A program made the position numbers and the translations under genes. Below, piece by piece: positions 22,076 through 33,322 of a stretch of 64,000 nucleotides of DNA. Under the pieces are notes generated by a model. The model was given only the letters and a program-made list of their open reading frames with translations, was not told the DNA's origin and did not search any database. Source of the stretch: Agrypnia vestita (Eukaryota; Arthropoda; Insecta; Trichoptera; Phryganeidae); contig JADDOH010010260.1 in assembly GCA_016648135.1 (NCBI GenBank), forward strand, positions 1 through 64,000. Direction: 5' to 3'. The first letter of the stretch is position 1; the number at the start of each line of letters is the position of its first letter.

Positions 22076-24264
22076 CTCTGTTGGTATGCTCATATCTGAA
22101 GGTTGTGGTCCTTCAATCTGTTTCGTGACTGCTTGCCTCCACCAGGCTTTGTTTAGTACCACGTGACTATGTTCCCAGTAATTATCATTTTTCAGGCTGA
22201 TCAAAATAAGGGAGAATCATTTCTAGTATCTTGTGGAGAGCTTTTGTTCAGTGCGGAGCTCCTGAAAAATACAGATATTCGTCCGTCTGACAATCCATGG
22301 TTTTTGCAACAACGACGAAGAAGACACACCGCGAAGGTGTGGAGCATACTTAATTAATTAAATGAAGAAGTAATGACTGCATTACACACTACATGGGATC
22401 GAGGCAAGTGTAAAGGGCTCGCAAATCATTAGCACTGGTGATAGCGTCGCGACAAATGTCTATATTTAGAAGATCGAGGTTATAAATATAATTATATATA
22501 AAATAATTATTCAATTTTTTGCATTAAACTAAACACCTGCAGTATATACAGCATCAGATTCATACTAGAGCAACAATTTTACAGAAAGTGGAAGGTCCGG
22601 CATGCAATTTTCTTAGGGCCGTGGATGTATATTAAATTACCAAAAGAGATGAAAATTGCAAAATATCTAAATTTCCGTGCATTGCTGACTGAATTGCCTT
22701 TTAATATTGGGAGAAACCAGCTGGAAGAGATCCTCAAAAGAACAAAATTGTCTGAATACAGAAGTAATATCATTATCTTTAAAATTGGTAAAAGACACCT
22801 GGAAGAGGTCCTCCGATGATCAAAGTCACTCATTAATGACACTTACTCTGTCTATACTTTTATTCTTATACTATCTACTTTGGTATTAATTTACTTATAC
22901 AAACTTTTTGCTTGTTCATATACGTGAACGAACAAAAAGTTTGACGTCACACATCGGCAGAAGATGTATTATATGTACCAGAAATAGACGATTTGTATTC
23001 ATTATTTATGCATAAAACTTTAAACGCGTTTTTCTCAAAATAACGTTTTTAAAAACTACTCAACAGATTTAAATGAAATTTAAATATCATAATTAAGGCA
23101 TTAAAAACTTGTCCTTAATCGAAGGATTTTTTTTTTACTTAAATTTTTTTTTTTATAAATAATAAATGAGTGATTTTTTCCCTTAAAATTCATAATTAAG
23201 CTTCCAAAGACCGCCATTTTGCTAAATTTGAAAAAAAAAAAAAAAGCTACGATTAAGCACAAGATAAACTATTGAACTACTAATTTCTTTTTATTTCATT
23301 AAATTTAGATAAACCACTAAGAAGCACTGATGGACACCGCGAGGCACTACTTGCAAAACAGGGGTCAAGAATCGAGATTCTATCGTGGTCCAGTATTAAT
23401 AATTTTATTTGAAATTTTCGATATTGTTACTTAAAATATAGTGTAAAATGTTGGTATTATGAATTGAATCAAAACATTAAACAACCATTCAAAAAAATTT
23501 TTTGAAAATGTCTATTTTTTGCGCCTCTGACTACACGTAACCCCTTAAACTCTGGAAATATTCTTACCATTAATTATGTTTTGACGCAAGCTGTTATAAA
23601 AGTTATTTAGCTAATAAACGCCGATTTATCGGCACTGAAACTGAAATGATCCATGGTAATGAAGAACGTAAAAAGTATAGTCTTGACTTGACAAGATTTT
23701 TCTGAGAGTTTTAGACTGTCTACCTATTTGAAATGTTAATTAAAACTTTTGTCAGATTGAAAGGTCTAATCACAATAAACGATTTCTAGATTTCCAGGAT
23801 TTTCTTTTCAGGAAAACATTCTTACGCGATCCATTCACCGGTGAATTTTATCAAATTTGATTGAAATATTTTCATACTCGACGGGAACAGAGGGGGCGGG
23901 CGGCGCTTCTCACCCTCCCCTGCCACGTGACCGGAGACCGGAAGCCTCACGCCGTGAGCCCTAAATCTGGAAGATTCCATAATTTATTCCTGGAAGCGCG
24001 GTCGGATTGAATAAGGGCGGAATACGGGAAATATGTGACGTAAAGCGGCGCATAAAGGACGGGAATTGTGTTTGACTGCGGGAGGAGCACTTCCGGCGCT
24101 AAACGGCAGAATAGACGAAATTCCGGGACGGGAAGGTACGAACGATAATTCACGATATCTGGGTCGGTTCCGCACTTGAAAGTAAAGGTAGGTAAAGTAA
24201 AAACTGCACACACCGCCATTTTAAAATTAAAAAATTAAAATTAATATATTAAATAAATCGTACT
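22076..24264. other. No recognised gene; CpG-rich block 23,885-24,190
   Basis: 22,190-22,357 is an open frame preceded by a splice-acceptor-like TTTTTCAG, but no domain is recognised. 22,620-22,820 is another open frame without a known domain. 22,902-22,942 is a short inverted repeat (AAACTTTTTG ... CAAAAAGTTT). 23,885-24,190 is a CpG-rich island with GGAAT/ATTCC words, not resembling any repeat here. 23,100-23,290 holds homopolymer runs. Confidence 0.35.
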
Positions 24265-24369
24265 AATACTACTTTTTTTAAAGTTTCTGAGATATCTCTA
24301 CATGAGAGAGTACGGGCGTTATCCTTGGCTTTACCCAACCGAGTTTCTCCAGGGTACAATAGTCTAGAG
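24265..24369 (+). pseudogene. LINE C-terminal coding piece, upstream half
   Basis: Frame reads ISLHERVRALSLALPN, then RVSPGYNSLE, up to the hAT insertion at 24,370. Removing the hAT element and one copy of GTCTAGAG joins this in frame to the piece at 25,303. RVSPGYNSLETRR is the kind of motif seen near the C-terminus of Jockey/CR1-like LINE proteins. 5'-truncated. Confidence 0.75.
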
Positions 24370-25302
24370 CAGCGGTACTCAACCTTTTTTTTCTTCGGGC
24401 CACATACACATGTTTGCTAAGTTACGCGGGCCGCAACATTATACTGATATGACGAAAAAAAAATCATATAGAGAAAAAAAGTATTGGTTCGATTCAAGAT
24501 TAGGGCGCCGCCACTTGATTAATCGACAAATACATTTTTTAACTAAAGCAGAATTATAATAATATAATATTCATGAGCATACTAGCCGATGCCAGCTCAA
24601 ATATTAACAACAGCTTATTTCCCTATATGAAATTTATTTCATCTTATCCGTATACTCAAAATACAATAATGAAAAAAATAAAATTCAAAACTAACGTACA
24701 CCCAAGCATTTATTTTTGATTAGCGTCTTAACAAAAACAATAGATAAATAAACAATTAATAAATGCCAACGTAAACCACCACCAATTACAGACATAATGA
24801 GGTACGAAATTATAAAAATGTCCAGAGTTTCACAGACTACATTGTAGTGGGAAAACGTAAAGACAATGCATTAAAAATACATATAAAAACAATACCAATT
24901 TGTACAACACAAAAATTTGGATATACTCAAAACATTGTGTGAGTCATTTGAATGATTAAAAAAATAGGAATAATATTTATAGATTTCAAAAAAGCATTCG
25001 ACACACGACATTTCACTAACAGTAATGGATGAATGTGGAATACCACTAAGAAAATGGCTAAAAAATTACATGACAAACACAAAAAAGACACTGTGTGGTT
25101 GAAAATATCTATGATGGAAATAATAAATTCGTTATTAAAACATAGAAATTGCTGGTTTTAAAATGACAGAAGTGTGTTTTTTTATTCACGAGTACTTCAA
25201 GATATTCAAAACGAAGCCAGATATTTTTAATCTCGTTCCTGATAATAAATGTGTTTCGGGCCGCATATAAAAGCTTGCCGGGCCGCAGGTTGAGTGTGGC
25301 TG
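24370..25302. mobile_element. hAT element inserted in a LINE; carries a reverse-transcriptase scrap
   Basis: Ends CAGCGGTACTCAACCTTTTT and CAGCCACACTCAACCTGCGG (inverted) with GGGCCACA/GGGCCGCA just inside. It is flanked by a perfect 8-bp duplication GTCTAGAG (24,362-24,369; 25,303-25,310), a diagnostic hAT arrangement. Length is 933 bp, so it is non-autonomous. At about 24,965-25,140 it contains a degenerate stretch starting IIFIDFKKAFDTRHF, matching reverse-transcriptase motif A and unrelated to hAT transposase, so the element holds a piece of a different retrotransposon. Confidence 0.92.
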
Positions 25303-25709
25303 GTCTAGAGACTAGAAGGAATGTGTATTTGATTACACATTTTTATCGATTGTTGCGCGGTATGATCGATAATCCTGAAATTATGCAGAGCATTGGTTTG
25401 TATGATCCTGATAATTACATTAGACATAGATTGTTTCGCATTCCAATATACAGGACCAACCTGCCGATGGATATGCCTGTTGGAAGAGCCACAGCTATGC
25501 TGAACAAAATCGCTTTGGGTATTGATGTATTCCATGTGTCTTAGGGGGTTTTCCGAAGCGGGATTCTCCAACACCTTTGACCAGATTTTATGTTAATTTT
25601 AATTTATTAAATATTTTTATTTTGATATATACATCCATAATATGTATGCCTTGAACACTTAGTTTGTAATGTACATATCATTATATAAATTGAATCGAAT
25701 TGAATTGAA
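25303..25709 (+). pseudogene. LINE C-terminal coding piece, downstream half
   Basis: Continues the LINE interrupted at 24,369: SLETRRNVYLITHFYRLLRG, then MIDNPEIMQSIGLYDPDNYI, and FRIPIYRTN...PVGRATAMLNKI, ending VFHVS with a stop at 25,542. The FYRLLRG-x-IDNPE, FRIP-x-x-RTN and P-x-x-R-x-x-x-x-LN pattern is the Jockey/CR1-type LINE C-terminus. The reading frame from the duplication to the stop is intact. The element ends in a GAATT/GAATC microsatellite tail (about 25,690-25,709). Reverse transcriptase and endonuclease are missing. Confidence 0.82.
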
Positions 25710-25967
25710 TACTGATGTTTCGAGAGTAACAGAATCTCTCATCGACAAGTGAAGTATTAAACTGACTGCGTCCAAATCAGGGATGTTACGGAGGTCGCTT
25801 TATCGGAACCGAATTCGGAATCGGAGTTTCTAGATTTGGTTTCTCGAAACCGGAACCGGATTCGGAATCGAAGGCGGAGGCAGAAGAGAAATATGTTAGG
25901 CGCACGTCTTATAAAGTAAAATTACAAACATTACTATCCATCAGTAACATTTATATTGGTTTAAAAA

Positions 25968-26477
25968 AGTAACCCATAAAAACAAAGTTTTTATTGTACT
26001 CCCTTTCTTTGTAAAATATAACAATTAAAGACGAATTAAAACATATAACATAACACTAAACTTACAGTAATTTAATATATTTCTAAAATGTCAGATGTTT
26101 TGAGCTTTGATAAGATGAAGATTAAATTCTAAAAACATTTGTCAGTCAATTTAGATTTTCGACATTCGTACTGAAGTACCTATTATGCATACCGACGGAG
26201 TAATTCAAATTTAGAAAATATTCCGCGGCATTATCGGGCCGCCGGCGCCGTTGCTAATCAAACTTTTCTAATGATTCCAATTTGAAAAAACCAATAAAAT
26301 TTCTAAAAATCCGAAATTATACTATAATTATTAATTTTTTTTTAAAGAAAATTTGACAGATGTTCATGAACGTCGCCACGAGTCTACTTGCAAAGTTTCA
26401 GCGCGATTGGATCTTTTCTACGGCAAGCCGGCAAGCAAGCAAGCAAGCAGACGCCACGAGTTATAATATAAAGGGAG
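25968..26477. mobile_element. TIR repeat C, long form, copy 1 (nested in hAT)
   Basis: Starts AACCCATAAAAACAAAG with TACTCCCTTTCTTTG and ends with AAAGGGAGTAAAAA, an inverted pair. The interior carries CAAAGTTTCAGCGCGATTGG and GGCAAGCAAGCAAGC. Other members are at 31,170-31,487, 31,488-32,078, 56,662-56,972 and 60,118-60,663. No coding content. Confidence 0.8.
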
Positions 26478-26559
26478 TAAAAACAATACACCTACGTTGG
26501 TGTTGAAAATAAAAATAATTGAATTATCTTAAATCTTAAACAGTACTAGTAGTAAATTA

Positions 26560-26800
26560 GATCAAATGAAGTCCAAAAGAAGTAAATTGTATTTAATGAA
26601 CAAAAGCTTCGCAGCTTTATCTCCATCCAATCTACGTCTCAACGGGTCATAGATTAGGCCAGCACCACTAAAAAGTTGTTCGCTCGCTACTGAGCTTGGT
26701 GGAGACGACAAATCGAGTTCAGGGATTGAAATTTTTTATTCGCTTTCCACCATAACAAAGGATCGTCACTGATAGGAATACGTTTTTCTCTAGAATTTTA
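26560..26800 (-). pseudogene. hAT transposase C-terminal fragment
   Basis: Minus strand reads [20 protein letters not shown], then after a one-base shift [36 protein letters not shown] and [13 protein letters not shown], reaching a stop near 26,565. DPLLWWK...[14 protein letters not shown]...R-R-L...LLFIKYNL is the hAT-family C-terminal dimerisation domain (Dimer_Tnp_hAT), which holds transposase subunits together. The usual residues between WWK and the PPSS block are shortened. The rest of the transposase is absent, so the element is an internal-deletion derivative of an autonomous hAT. Confidence 0.88.
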
Positions 26801-26949
26801 TACCCATAAAGAAGACTCTTCAATATATATTTTTATCCAAAACTGCATTTTCGCCGGATGAAGTTTCAATTTATCGGAACCGGAGATGCAAAATCAATCG
26901 GAAGTTCCGACCTTTCGGAATCGGAGTCGAAGCTCCGTAACATCCCTAG

Positions 26950-27536
26950 TTCTCATATAGAATTTTTACATTGATTAGATGGAAATACTTACAATTAATT
27001 GACGAGGTACTGACAAAATGAACTGAAGTTAGTGGTGTAAGAGTGGTTGTAAAGGGAATATAGAAGAGGAGAAGAGTTAATAAAAGTAATATGATAAGCG
27101 TGATAAGCAAATTAATACCCGAGTTCAAATTCCTTTAATTACTAAACTTTCAAAATTGTTCTCAGGTTTTCACGGCCGTTTATATGTAGATATTCTACCG
27201 TGTTTATCTGACCTCTCTGGCTGACGTTTCAGTTCCCATTGCAGTGTCCATAATCAGGACTGATGTGTTGTAAAGTGCGTAGGTGAAGTTGTGGTTAAGT
27301 ACTGGCTGGCAATACCGTGTCGAAAATGTGTGCTAATCTATTAAGGATTGTGATGGTTTTGTATTGTATACACTTAGTGTACCTAGTTTAAACACGATAC
27401 ACAAAAGGTGAATGGAAAATAATTTATAGTAACTTTTGTAACAGAAAATGTCCGGAAAAAGAGTTAAGAAACAATATATTTGTAAATGAGGTGGAGATTT
27501 ATTTACTGTGAGAGATGATATAACTAATCGATAACA
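26950..27536. other. Intergenic; divergent CCTGA-GAAACG motif
   Basis: A loose member of the motif family lies on the minus strand at 27,221-27,258 (CCTGATTATGG ... GAAACGTCAG). On the same strand further on come ACACGGTAGAATATC and ACGGCCGTGAAAACCTGAG; the latter block is shared with 2487-2516 in the palindrome arm. No coding content is recognised. Confidence 0.4.
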
Positions 27537-27712
27537 AGAAGTCCTTGTACCCCAGTGGTCATCACACTGGTTTCTCACACCAAGGATTCCGGGATCGATT
27601 CCCGGTGAGGGTAACAATAAATATATGTGATTTACATAAGCCCGGGTGTTTTTGTGCTGTGTTGCGCTTCAGTAATTCAGCCTAATGGCCCATTGAAAAC
27701 TTATTAATAGGC
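27537..27712 (+). mobile_element. tRNA-derived SINE, copy 1 (degraded)
   Basis: The head is tRNA-like: a degenerate A box around 27,549 and a B-box-like GGATCGATTCC (27,592-27,602). The body GTGATTTACATAAGCCCGGG and the following GGCCCATTGAA match the better preserved copy at 63,302-63,475. Pol III boxes plus an unrelated shared body define a SINE. The B box here has an A for T substitution and probably does not promote. Confidence 0.7.
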
Positions 27713-28239
27713 CCATTTTTTGTTGCGTATATACCTACCTTAAAGACGTTTTTTTTCGTAGTAGTAATTTTCTTACAGTTTATGTTTTTATTAGAAGTCG
27801 TTTGAATTGTCGAGAGGCTTTATATTCATATATCATTTCTATTTTAGACATTTGTTGTATTATTTGTCCTACTCTTAGTTAGAAAATAATATAATTTAAA
27901 TTTTAACCCACACAAAAAGTGTTATTACAATTAATATTGTACAAGTGTACAGTTAATAATAATTAATTTGGCTTGTAAATATTCCTCCTATAAGCTCGAG
28001 CTATTAACTAATATGATGGGGAGTATAATGTCATTAAAATGTAATAACATATATCTAATTTATTATAAAAAAACATTATTATGTATAAATATATACAAAA
28101 TTTAGGAAAATTAAGTAACCATAAATTATGTTTAGAATTTTAATTTTTTTATAAAATAGAGATGCGAACACGAAAAGGTAAGTGTCGCATCAATATTCTT
28201 TCTATTTTCAAACTAAGCTAAAAGCCTGTACTATGAAAA
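27713..28239. other. AT-rich, no recognised feature
   Basis: Nothing beyond low-complexity AT-rich sequence is recognised. Confidence 0.4.
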
Positions 28240-28312
28240 TAGCTGGTGTCCTGGAACGGGACTCGCACCACCGACCACCAGACCACTATACCAAGAAGTT
28301 ACTCTTTAATTA
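28240..28312 (-). repeat. tRNA-like sequence, likely SINE head
   Basis: On the minus strand, ACTTCTTGGTATAGTGGTCT carries an A-box-like TAGTGGTCTGG and, downstream, a B-box-like GGTGCGAGTCCCG, in tRNA order and spacing. It does not fold as a complete tRNA by eye (the ends pair poorly) and I find no second copy here. SINE head or tRNA pseudogene. Confidence 0.45.
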
Positions 28313-28909
28313 TGTAAAATAAACGTTCCTCATGTATCTATTACATCATAATTCGATAAGCTCGATCAGGAATATGATTTGGTGGACCTCTTGACCTGTA
28401 GAATCGTTAAAAAAATTTATCTAAAAGTAAAAAAGAAAATGTACTGTTAACGCAATACACTGTTTTGAATATTTCTACAGCGTTTACTGAACCAAAAGTC
28501 GATCGATGATGTATCGCGCATTTTCTACGATTCATTTTTCATCTACACAAGGAGTTGTTCGGAGACTTTAGGACTTTTCCGGACGATTCGTCGGATGTTT
28601 CGGCGCGGAAGTGATGGCCCGCGATTGTGCACAATGGGAATAAAGCCTTCGGATCGGACGCAACCTCCGCGGGCGCGGCGGGGCGGCGCTGCCCTGGCGC
28701 CGCTCCTGTCGTAAAACCTCCGCAAAGAAATTGAAATTTTATACAGCCACCGGACCATTGTATAATCTGCGCCGCGCCAGATGAGCTGCTGAATTAATAA
28801 GACGAGGCGATTCCCGAGGAGCGATGCGATAAATCGAGGAAAACACTATTTCGGTTTTATTTGTTCATTCGTTCAACGCGCTAAAATCCCTGAAGGAATA
28901 AACAATAGT
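28313..28909. other. No recognised gene; CpG-rich block 28,555-28,835
   Basis: The block has very CpG-rich words (CCGCGGGCGCGGCGGGGCGG) in AT-rich surroundings. The minus-strand frame at 28,543-28,758 is open but uninformative. It may be a conserved regulatory element or an exon. No repeat partner in the window. Confidence 0.35.
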
Positions 28910-28922
28910 GAAGGAATCATTT

Positions 28923-29827
28923 TTATTCTATCTATTCTAGTATTCATCTATTCTAGTAAACATCTAGTATTTAAGGAGGCTTTGCATGACATAGAACTGG
29001 GGGTCAAGGTTAACGGTGTACACGTCAATAATATCAGGTATGCGGATGATACAGTCATTCTGGCAGATAGTATAGAAGACTTACAAACACTCGTAAACAG
29101 AATTAATGAGGCTGGTGTGAGACTGGGTCTTAACATGAACGTGAGTAAAACAAAGTTCATGGTGTTTAGTAGGCAAGATCACACGGGAGCACGCCTCACA
29201 TTGAATGGGGCTGGTATAGAGAGTGACAAAGTTTAAATACCTTGGAAGTATCCTAGCGGAAGACCTCGACCTAGAAACCGAAGTCAAATGCAGAATTGAA
29301 GCATCGCGAGCTGCTTTTAACAAAATGAGACAGATATTCTGCGATGACAATCTTAACCTGAAACTTCGACAGCGACTGGTCAAATGTTATATATGGTCAG
29401 TCCTGCTGTACGGAGTGGAATCGTGGACCCTCAAAGTGAGTAGCATGAACCGGCTGGAGGCGTTCGAAATGTGGATACATCGGAGAATGCTCCGGATACC
29501 CTGGACGGATATGGTCAGCAACACAAGAGTTCTTCAAAGAGCTAGAGTGAATAGAGAGTTGCTGACAAATATCAAAATCCGAAAGGTATCGTATTTGGGT
29601 CATGTGCTCAGAGGAGAAAAATATGAATTGCTCCACCTGATTCTTATGGGCAAGATAGAGAGGGTCGTAGAGGTGTTGGAAGGAGACAAATTTCCTGGCT
29701 CCGCAATATACACGACTGGACAGGCATAAGAAGTGTTGGAGAGCTGTTTCGTGCTGCCCAGGACAGGGACGCTTTCTCTCGGGTGATAGTCAACGTTGGG
29801 GGGACCTGACATGACACCAGAAGAAGA
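28923..29827 (+). pseudogene. 5'-truncated LINE with 13-bp duplication
   Basis: GAAGGAATCATTT at 28,910-28,922 and 29,828-29,840 is a 13-bp target duplication. Coding starts mid reverse transcriptase at about 28,975: EALHDIELGVKVNGVHVNN, then the catalytic YADDTVILAD (motif C), then GLNMNVSKTKFMVFSRQ. A frameshift near 29,223 moves to TKFKYLGSILAEDLDLETEV, LLYGVESWTLK, AFEMWIHRRMLRIPWTD and VSYLGHVLRGEKYELL. It ends in a GAAGAAGAAG tail. The residue pattern is that of RTE-like insect LINEs. It lacks endonuclease and most of RT and is not functional, but the clear duplication points to a fairly recent insertion. Confidence 0.9.
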
Positions 29828-29847
29828 AGAAGGAATCATTTGTAATC

Positions 29848-30345
29848 AATGCAGAAAGCTACTTACCGTAAATTTTCTGTACCATACTACCTGCGCTGAC
29901 CGCACTGTACGTGGGACATTCATTTGACAGTAAGGGCGAGCTCGAGACACTCATTTCTACATAGAAATAGACACTTTATATCTGCTTTGACACTTTATTC
30001 ACTATACACTAGAATATTTCATCCAATTTCCGCACTTACTAATTTCGCTTCGGTTTATCTCGCTACGTAAGAACTTTCCGGAATCTTCGCTGTCGAATTA
30101 CGGGTTGCCTGGCCGTCCTGGCAAGTCGCGACTAGCGGCTACCTTCGCTTCTATTATCGCTGTCAGACGCGCGCGCCCAAAACAAAATCGTCCTTACTCC
30201 CGTGTGCCGTATTTATATTCGCTAATGCTGACAACGAAATTACGAGACGTTTCCCGCGTTTTTGAGAAGTTTCTCGCGGTTTCCAGATTTTTGGAGATGT
30301 TTCTCTGCTGGCTGTTCTGGAATCTTTGGTAGCATTGTAATCACT
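29848..30345 (-). repeat. LTR-like or MITE-like sequence
   Basis: On the minus strand the sequence has a TATA-like GAATATAAATACGG and, about 200 bp later, a polyadenylation-like TGAATAAAGTG, in a GC-balanced segment: the layout of a solo LTR. The 8-mer TGTAATCA occurs at 29,840-29,847 and 30,336-30,343 with ATGC/GCAT just inside, which would instead fit a TIR element. I cannot decide. A diverged echo of the block at 29,930-29,990 occurs at 30,460-30,520. Confidence 0.35.
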
Positions 30346-31169
30346 TCAAACAACTGTCACTTGACATGAGTGCATGATTCTTTTTAGCCTCATTACAATA
30401 TAATAAATACATACTGTAATATAATAGGTATTTTTTATAAAATTATGATCAAATTTGGTTTTCATTTGACAACAAGCGTGAGTTCGAGATACATACTTTT
30501 AGATAGAAATCAGTATCTTACACCACCGCCGTTATAGGACGGTCTCCTGATGACGCTGGATAAAACTTCAACGAAACGTCGAGATTTGCTTCTCAGTGAA
30601 ATGTACGGTTCGTATAAAATATCCGTTTTATTTAACACATTGCTATATTATAAGTTTAGTCCATAAATTTTTTTTATGCTATTTAGATCTAATTTGGTTT
30701 TCCCACTGAGAAATTTATATATCGCAAGAGACACATTTAAATCTTTTTTTGGGCTATTAGAAATATGTAGTTGTACTATTTTACGAGAGTTTTATAAGTT
30801 TTTTATTTTATTTAGGGATACAACGGCCTAAATTTAATAATAATTGTTGGCAACATAACATACCTATTTGTGAGTAAGTAAAATATATTTTTATGAAAAT
30901 TTGCATGTTGTAAATTGTTTTATAATATTTTTTTATATAATTTAAGCTTGAATATTTGTCTGAAAACTATAGATGGAGAAGAGCAGTTAATATACGTATG
31001 TAAGAAATACTATTTTCAGTAACAATCTATTTTTTTACAGACAGCCATGTTTCCTCCATAAAACACCCGCTGGGTGGACAACTTGAGCCATTCTCCTAAA
31101 AAATAATACTTTAATGCGACGCCTATAATACAGAAAATATACCAAGCATGCCATGCGAGGCTTAAAAAA
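30346..31169. other. AT-rich; holds a CCTGATGA-GAAACG motif
   Basis: CCTGATGACGC ... CAACGAAACGTCGAG at 30,546-30,583 is a member of the recurring motif family with a weak stem. Otherwise AT-rich with no recognised coding. Confidence 0.4.
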
Positions 31170-31487
31170 ACTAACCCATAAAAACCAAGTTTTTATTATA
31201 TTCCCTTTCTCATTTAATCAGGTTTCGTGCCTATACACGCGTCGGGCTAATTGCTCATTTTAATTGATTCCAATTTTAAAAAACATTAAAATTTCTAAAA
31301 ATCCAAAATTAAAGTTTATTTATTTTTAAAAAATTAAACGAATTTTGTAAGATCATTTTTGTCGTCGCCAGGAGTCTGCTTGCAAAGTTTCAGCTCGATC
31401 GGATCACGGGAAAAGGGTTAAAAATCGATCCAACGTTTTTTCGTCAGACAAGCAAGCAAGCAAGCAGACGCTACGAAAGGGAGTAAA
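31170..31487. mobile_element. TIR repeat C, short form
   Basis: About 318 bp, from CTAACCCATAAAAACCAAG to AAAGGGAGTAAAAA. Carries CAAAGTTTCAGCTCGATCGG and the CAAGCAAGCAAGCAAGCAG run (31,450-31,466). It abuts the next copy directly, sharing the AAAGGGAGTAAAAA/CTAACCCATAAA junction. Confidence 0.8.
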
Positions 31488-32078
31488 AAACTAACCCATA
31501 AAACCAATTTTTTTTATTTTACTCCCTTTCTTTGCAAATCAAGTTTACTTTTATCTTTTTATCGTATTTTAATATTTTATTTTATTATTTTATGTTTATC
31601 ATGTAATTAAATAATTGATTGACTGAAAATGAAACATGTCTAGACAAATATCTATGTCAAAAATCTCTGAAAATATCTCTTTATTATTTGATTTCTTCCC
31701 AAAAAAACCGACGTGTGCTGTCACCTGTGCAGCAATTGTCATAAATTTTCGAAATTCGTAGTGAAGTACCTATTATACCTAACGACGGAGTAATTCAAAT
31801 TTTAAATATTCCGTGACGTTCAGGCCGCCGTTGGTGGTACTCAAACTTTTGTAATGATTCCAATTTGAAAAAACCATTAAAATTTCTAAAAATCCAAAAT
31901 TATACTATAAATATTAAATTTTTTTAACGAAAATTTGATAGATCTTCTTGATCGTCGCTACGAGTCTACTTGCAAAGTTTCAGCTCGATTGGATCACGAG
32001 GAAAAAGGTTAAAAATCGATCCAAAGTTTTTTCGTCAAACATGCAAGCAGACGCCACGAGTTAAAAGAAAGGGAGTAA
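31488..32078. mobile_element. TIR repeat C, long form, copy 2
   Basis: About 590 bp, same ends as 31,170-31,487 but with an extra internal block (TGTCATAAATTTTCGAAATTC, CGACGGAGTAATTCAAATTT) shared with 25,968-26,477 and 60,118-60,663. The two members stand head to tail, so either one inserted into the end of the other or they duplicated in tandem. Confidence 0.8.
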
Positions 32079-32576
32079 AAAGCGTTAGCTTCAATACATT
32101 AATAAATAAAAAAAACATGTGGCAGCTTCGTTTTATAATACGTTGGTAAATAACTTTACGAAAAGCATGTGGCTAAAAAATACAACAAGAGACGGTGTGA
32201 ATATTGACTAACTGACTCGCTACTTAGAAGCCTCACTCTCTCGAGAGCGGCTCTCGAGTAAGTCTCGAGTGTGACTCTCCCCCCTTCCCCAAACCACACT
32301 TCTGTCACGACGAGCGAGGGTGGATTGCACCCCGCGGGATCTTCCAGGGATACCCGCTAAGACATTTTTTAAAAACATCCCCCTCTGTCGACGGGTGTTT
32401 GACGGGAGGGAGAGCGATCTTGGATATCATGGAGGTAAACTTGTTATTAACTTCCAAAAAGGTTACTTGTCATACATCGAAATGATAAACAAATTGATTA
32501 ATATGAAAAAAAAATTAATGGAAAACACGTCCACTGTTTTATAAAGAAAACCAACACCCAAAAGTTGAAAACTAAT
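32079..32576. other. No recognised feature
   Basis: A block with CTCTCGAGAGCGGCTCTCGA (self-complementary words, 32,238-32,257) and a mixed-composition stretch with a 74-codon frame at 32,320-32,544. No domain recognised. Confidence 0.35.
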
Positions 32577-32770
32577 ATACAAACTAGCTGCAGCCCTTCA
32601 AACATGACGGTTCCTAAGGAATAAGTATGTAATAATTTTATTAAAAAAAAATTGTTCGAAAAATAAATTTACTATAAAAATGTTACGGACGTTATACGAA
32701 GTTTCGCGGACAGAGAGACAGACAGACCACGAAATTATTATAATTGGGATGACATAAAAAAAAAAGAATA
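32577..32770. repeat. Dispersed repeat D, copy 1
   Basis: Shares ATGACGG, GGTTCCTAA, AATAAGTAT, GTTACGGACGTTA, ACGAAGTT, a GACAGACAGAC-type run and ATTATAATTGGGATG with 34,250-34,440. Stretches ending in CGGACGGACGGAC or GACAGACAGAC are common at the 3' ends of insect repeats. No coding. Confidence 0.6.
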
Positions 32771-32803
32771 AGCAAATCAATAGGATATATGAAATTAAAA
32801 CTT

Positions 32804-33322
32804 ATTAATCAATTGATGTATATTATAAGATATCTCACAGAGATGAAACTGTATTTCTTATGGGAAAGTAGGTATAGAAGTCATTTGGGTGTACATAGGA
32901 CTTATGACCTATCTTATGGTTGGCTTAAGTGATCACTTTACACAATGTAACATTCGCCATTTCCACCCATGATAGAATATACCATGCTTATTCATTTTTT
33001 GGAAGTTGTATATATGTTCAAATTGCGTGGAAAGCTTTCACATATGAGTTGTAACCGCCTTTCCATGCGGCCTGTACAAAGCCATTTTTATTCCCCTAAA
33101 TCCCCACAGATGTCGCTAATGAGAAAATCTACAATTGATTTTACGGAATTTTGAGAGCAATATACTTTATTGTGTAATGAAATTCATCCGAATTACTAGC
33201 ATTACTAATACAGTTTCATCTCTGTGAGATATCTATAATATACATTAATTGATTAATAATGTCTCTGTGACATAAATCCAGCACTGTTCTGAAAGATTTG
33301 AACAAACTCAAAAATATTCTGA
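32804..33322. mobile_element. Inverted-repeat element E with 10-bp direct repeats
   Basis: ATTAAAACTT at 32,794-32,803 and 33,323-33,332 flanks the segment. Inside, ATATCTCACAGAGATGAAAC and its complement face each other near the left end and near 33,200-33,235. An extra 90 bp lies beyond the right inverted repeat. A reverse-oriented relative spans 62,474-63,110; pieces occur at 44,433-44,482 and 46,158-46,669. Long inverted repeats with 9-10-bp duplications are typical of Mutator-like elements, but that assignment is inference. Confidence 0.7.

Larger units (their letters stand above)
25778..26949. mobile_element. Degraded hAT transposon (CAGGGATGTTACGGAG ends)
   Basis: Inverted ends CAGGGATGTTACGGAG and its complement CTCCGTAACATCCCTAG enclose about 1.17 kb. 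Subterminal words CGGAACCGGA/GGAATCGGA repeat near both ends. It contains the last part of a hAT transposase (26,560-26,800, minus) and a younger nested TIR repeat (25,968-26,477). I could not match an 8-bp target duplication, so one boundary may be eroded. Confidence 0.8.

Noticed and set aside
28975..29729. YADDT-containing frames as an active reverse transcriptase.
   Set aside because: 5'-truncated, frameshifted near 29,223, and bounded by a target duplication: a dead LINE copy.
29848..30345. A complete LTR retrotransposon.
   Set aside because: Only one LTR-like segment, no gag-pol remnants, and its ends could equally be those of a TIR element.
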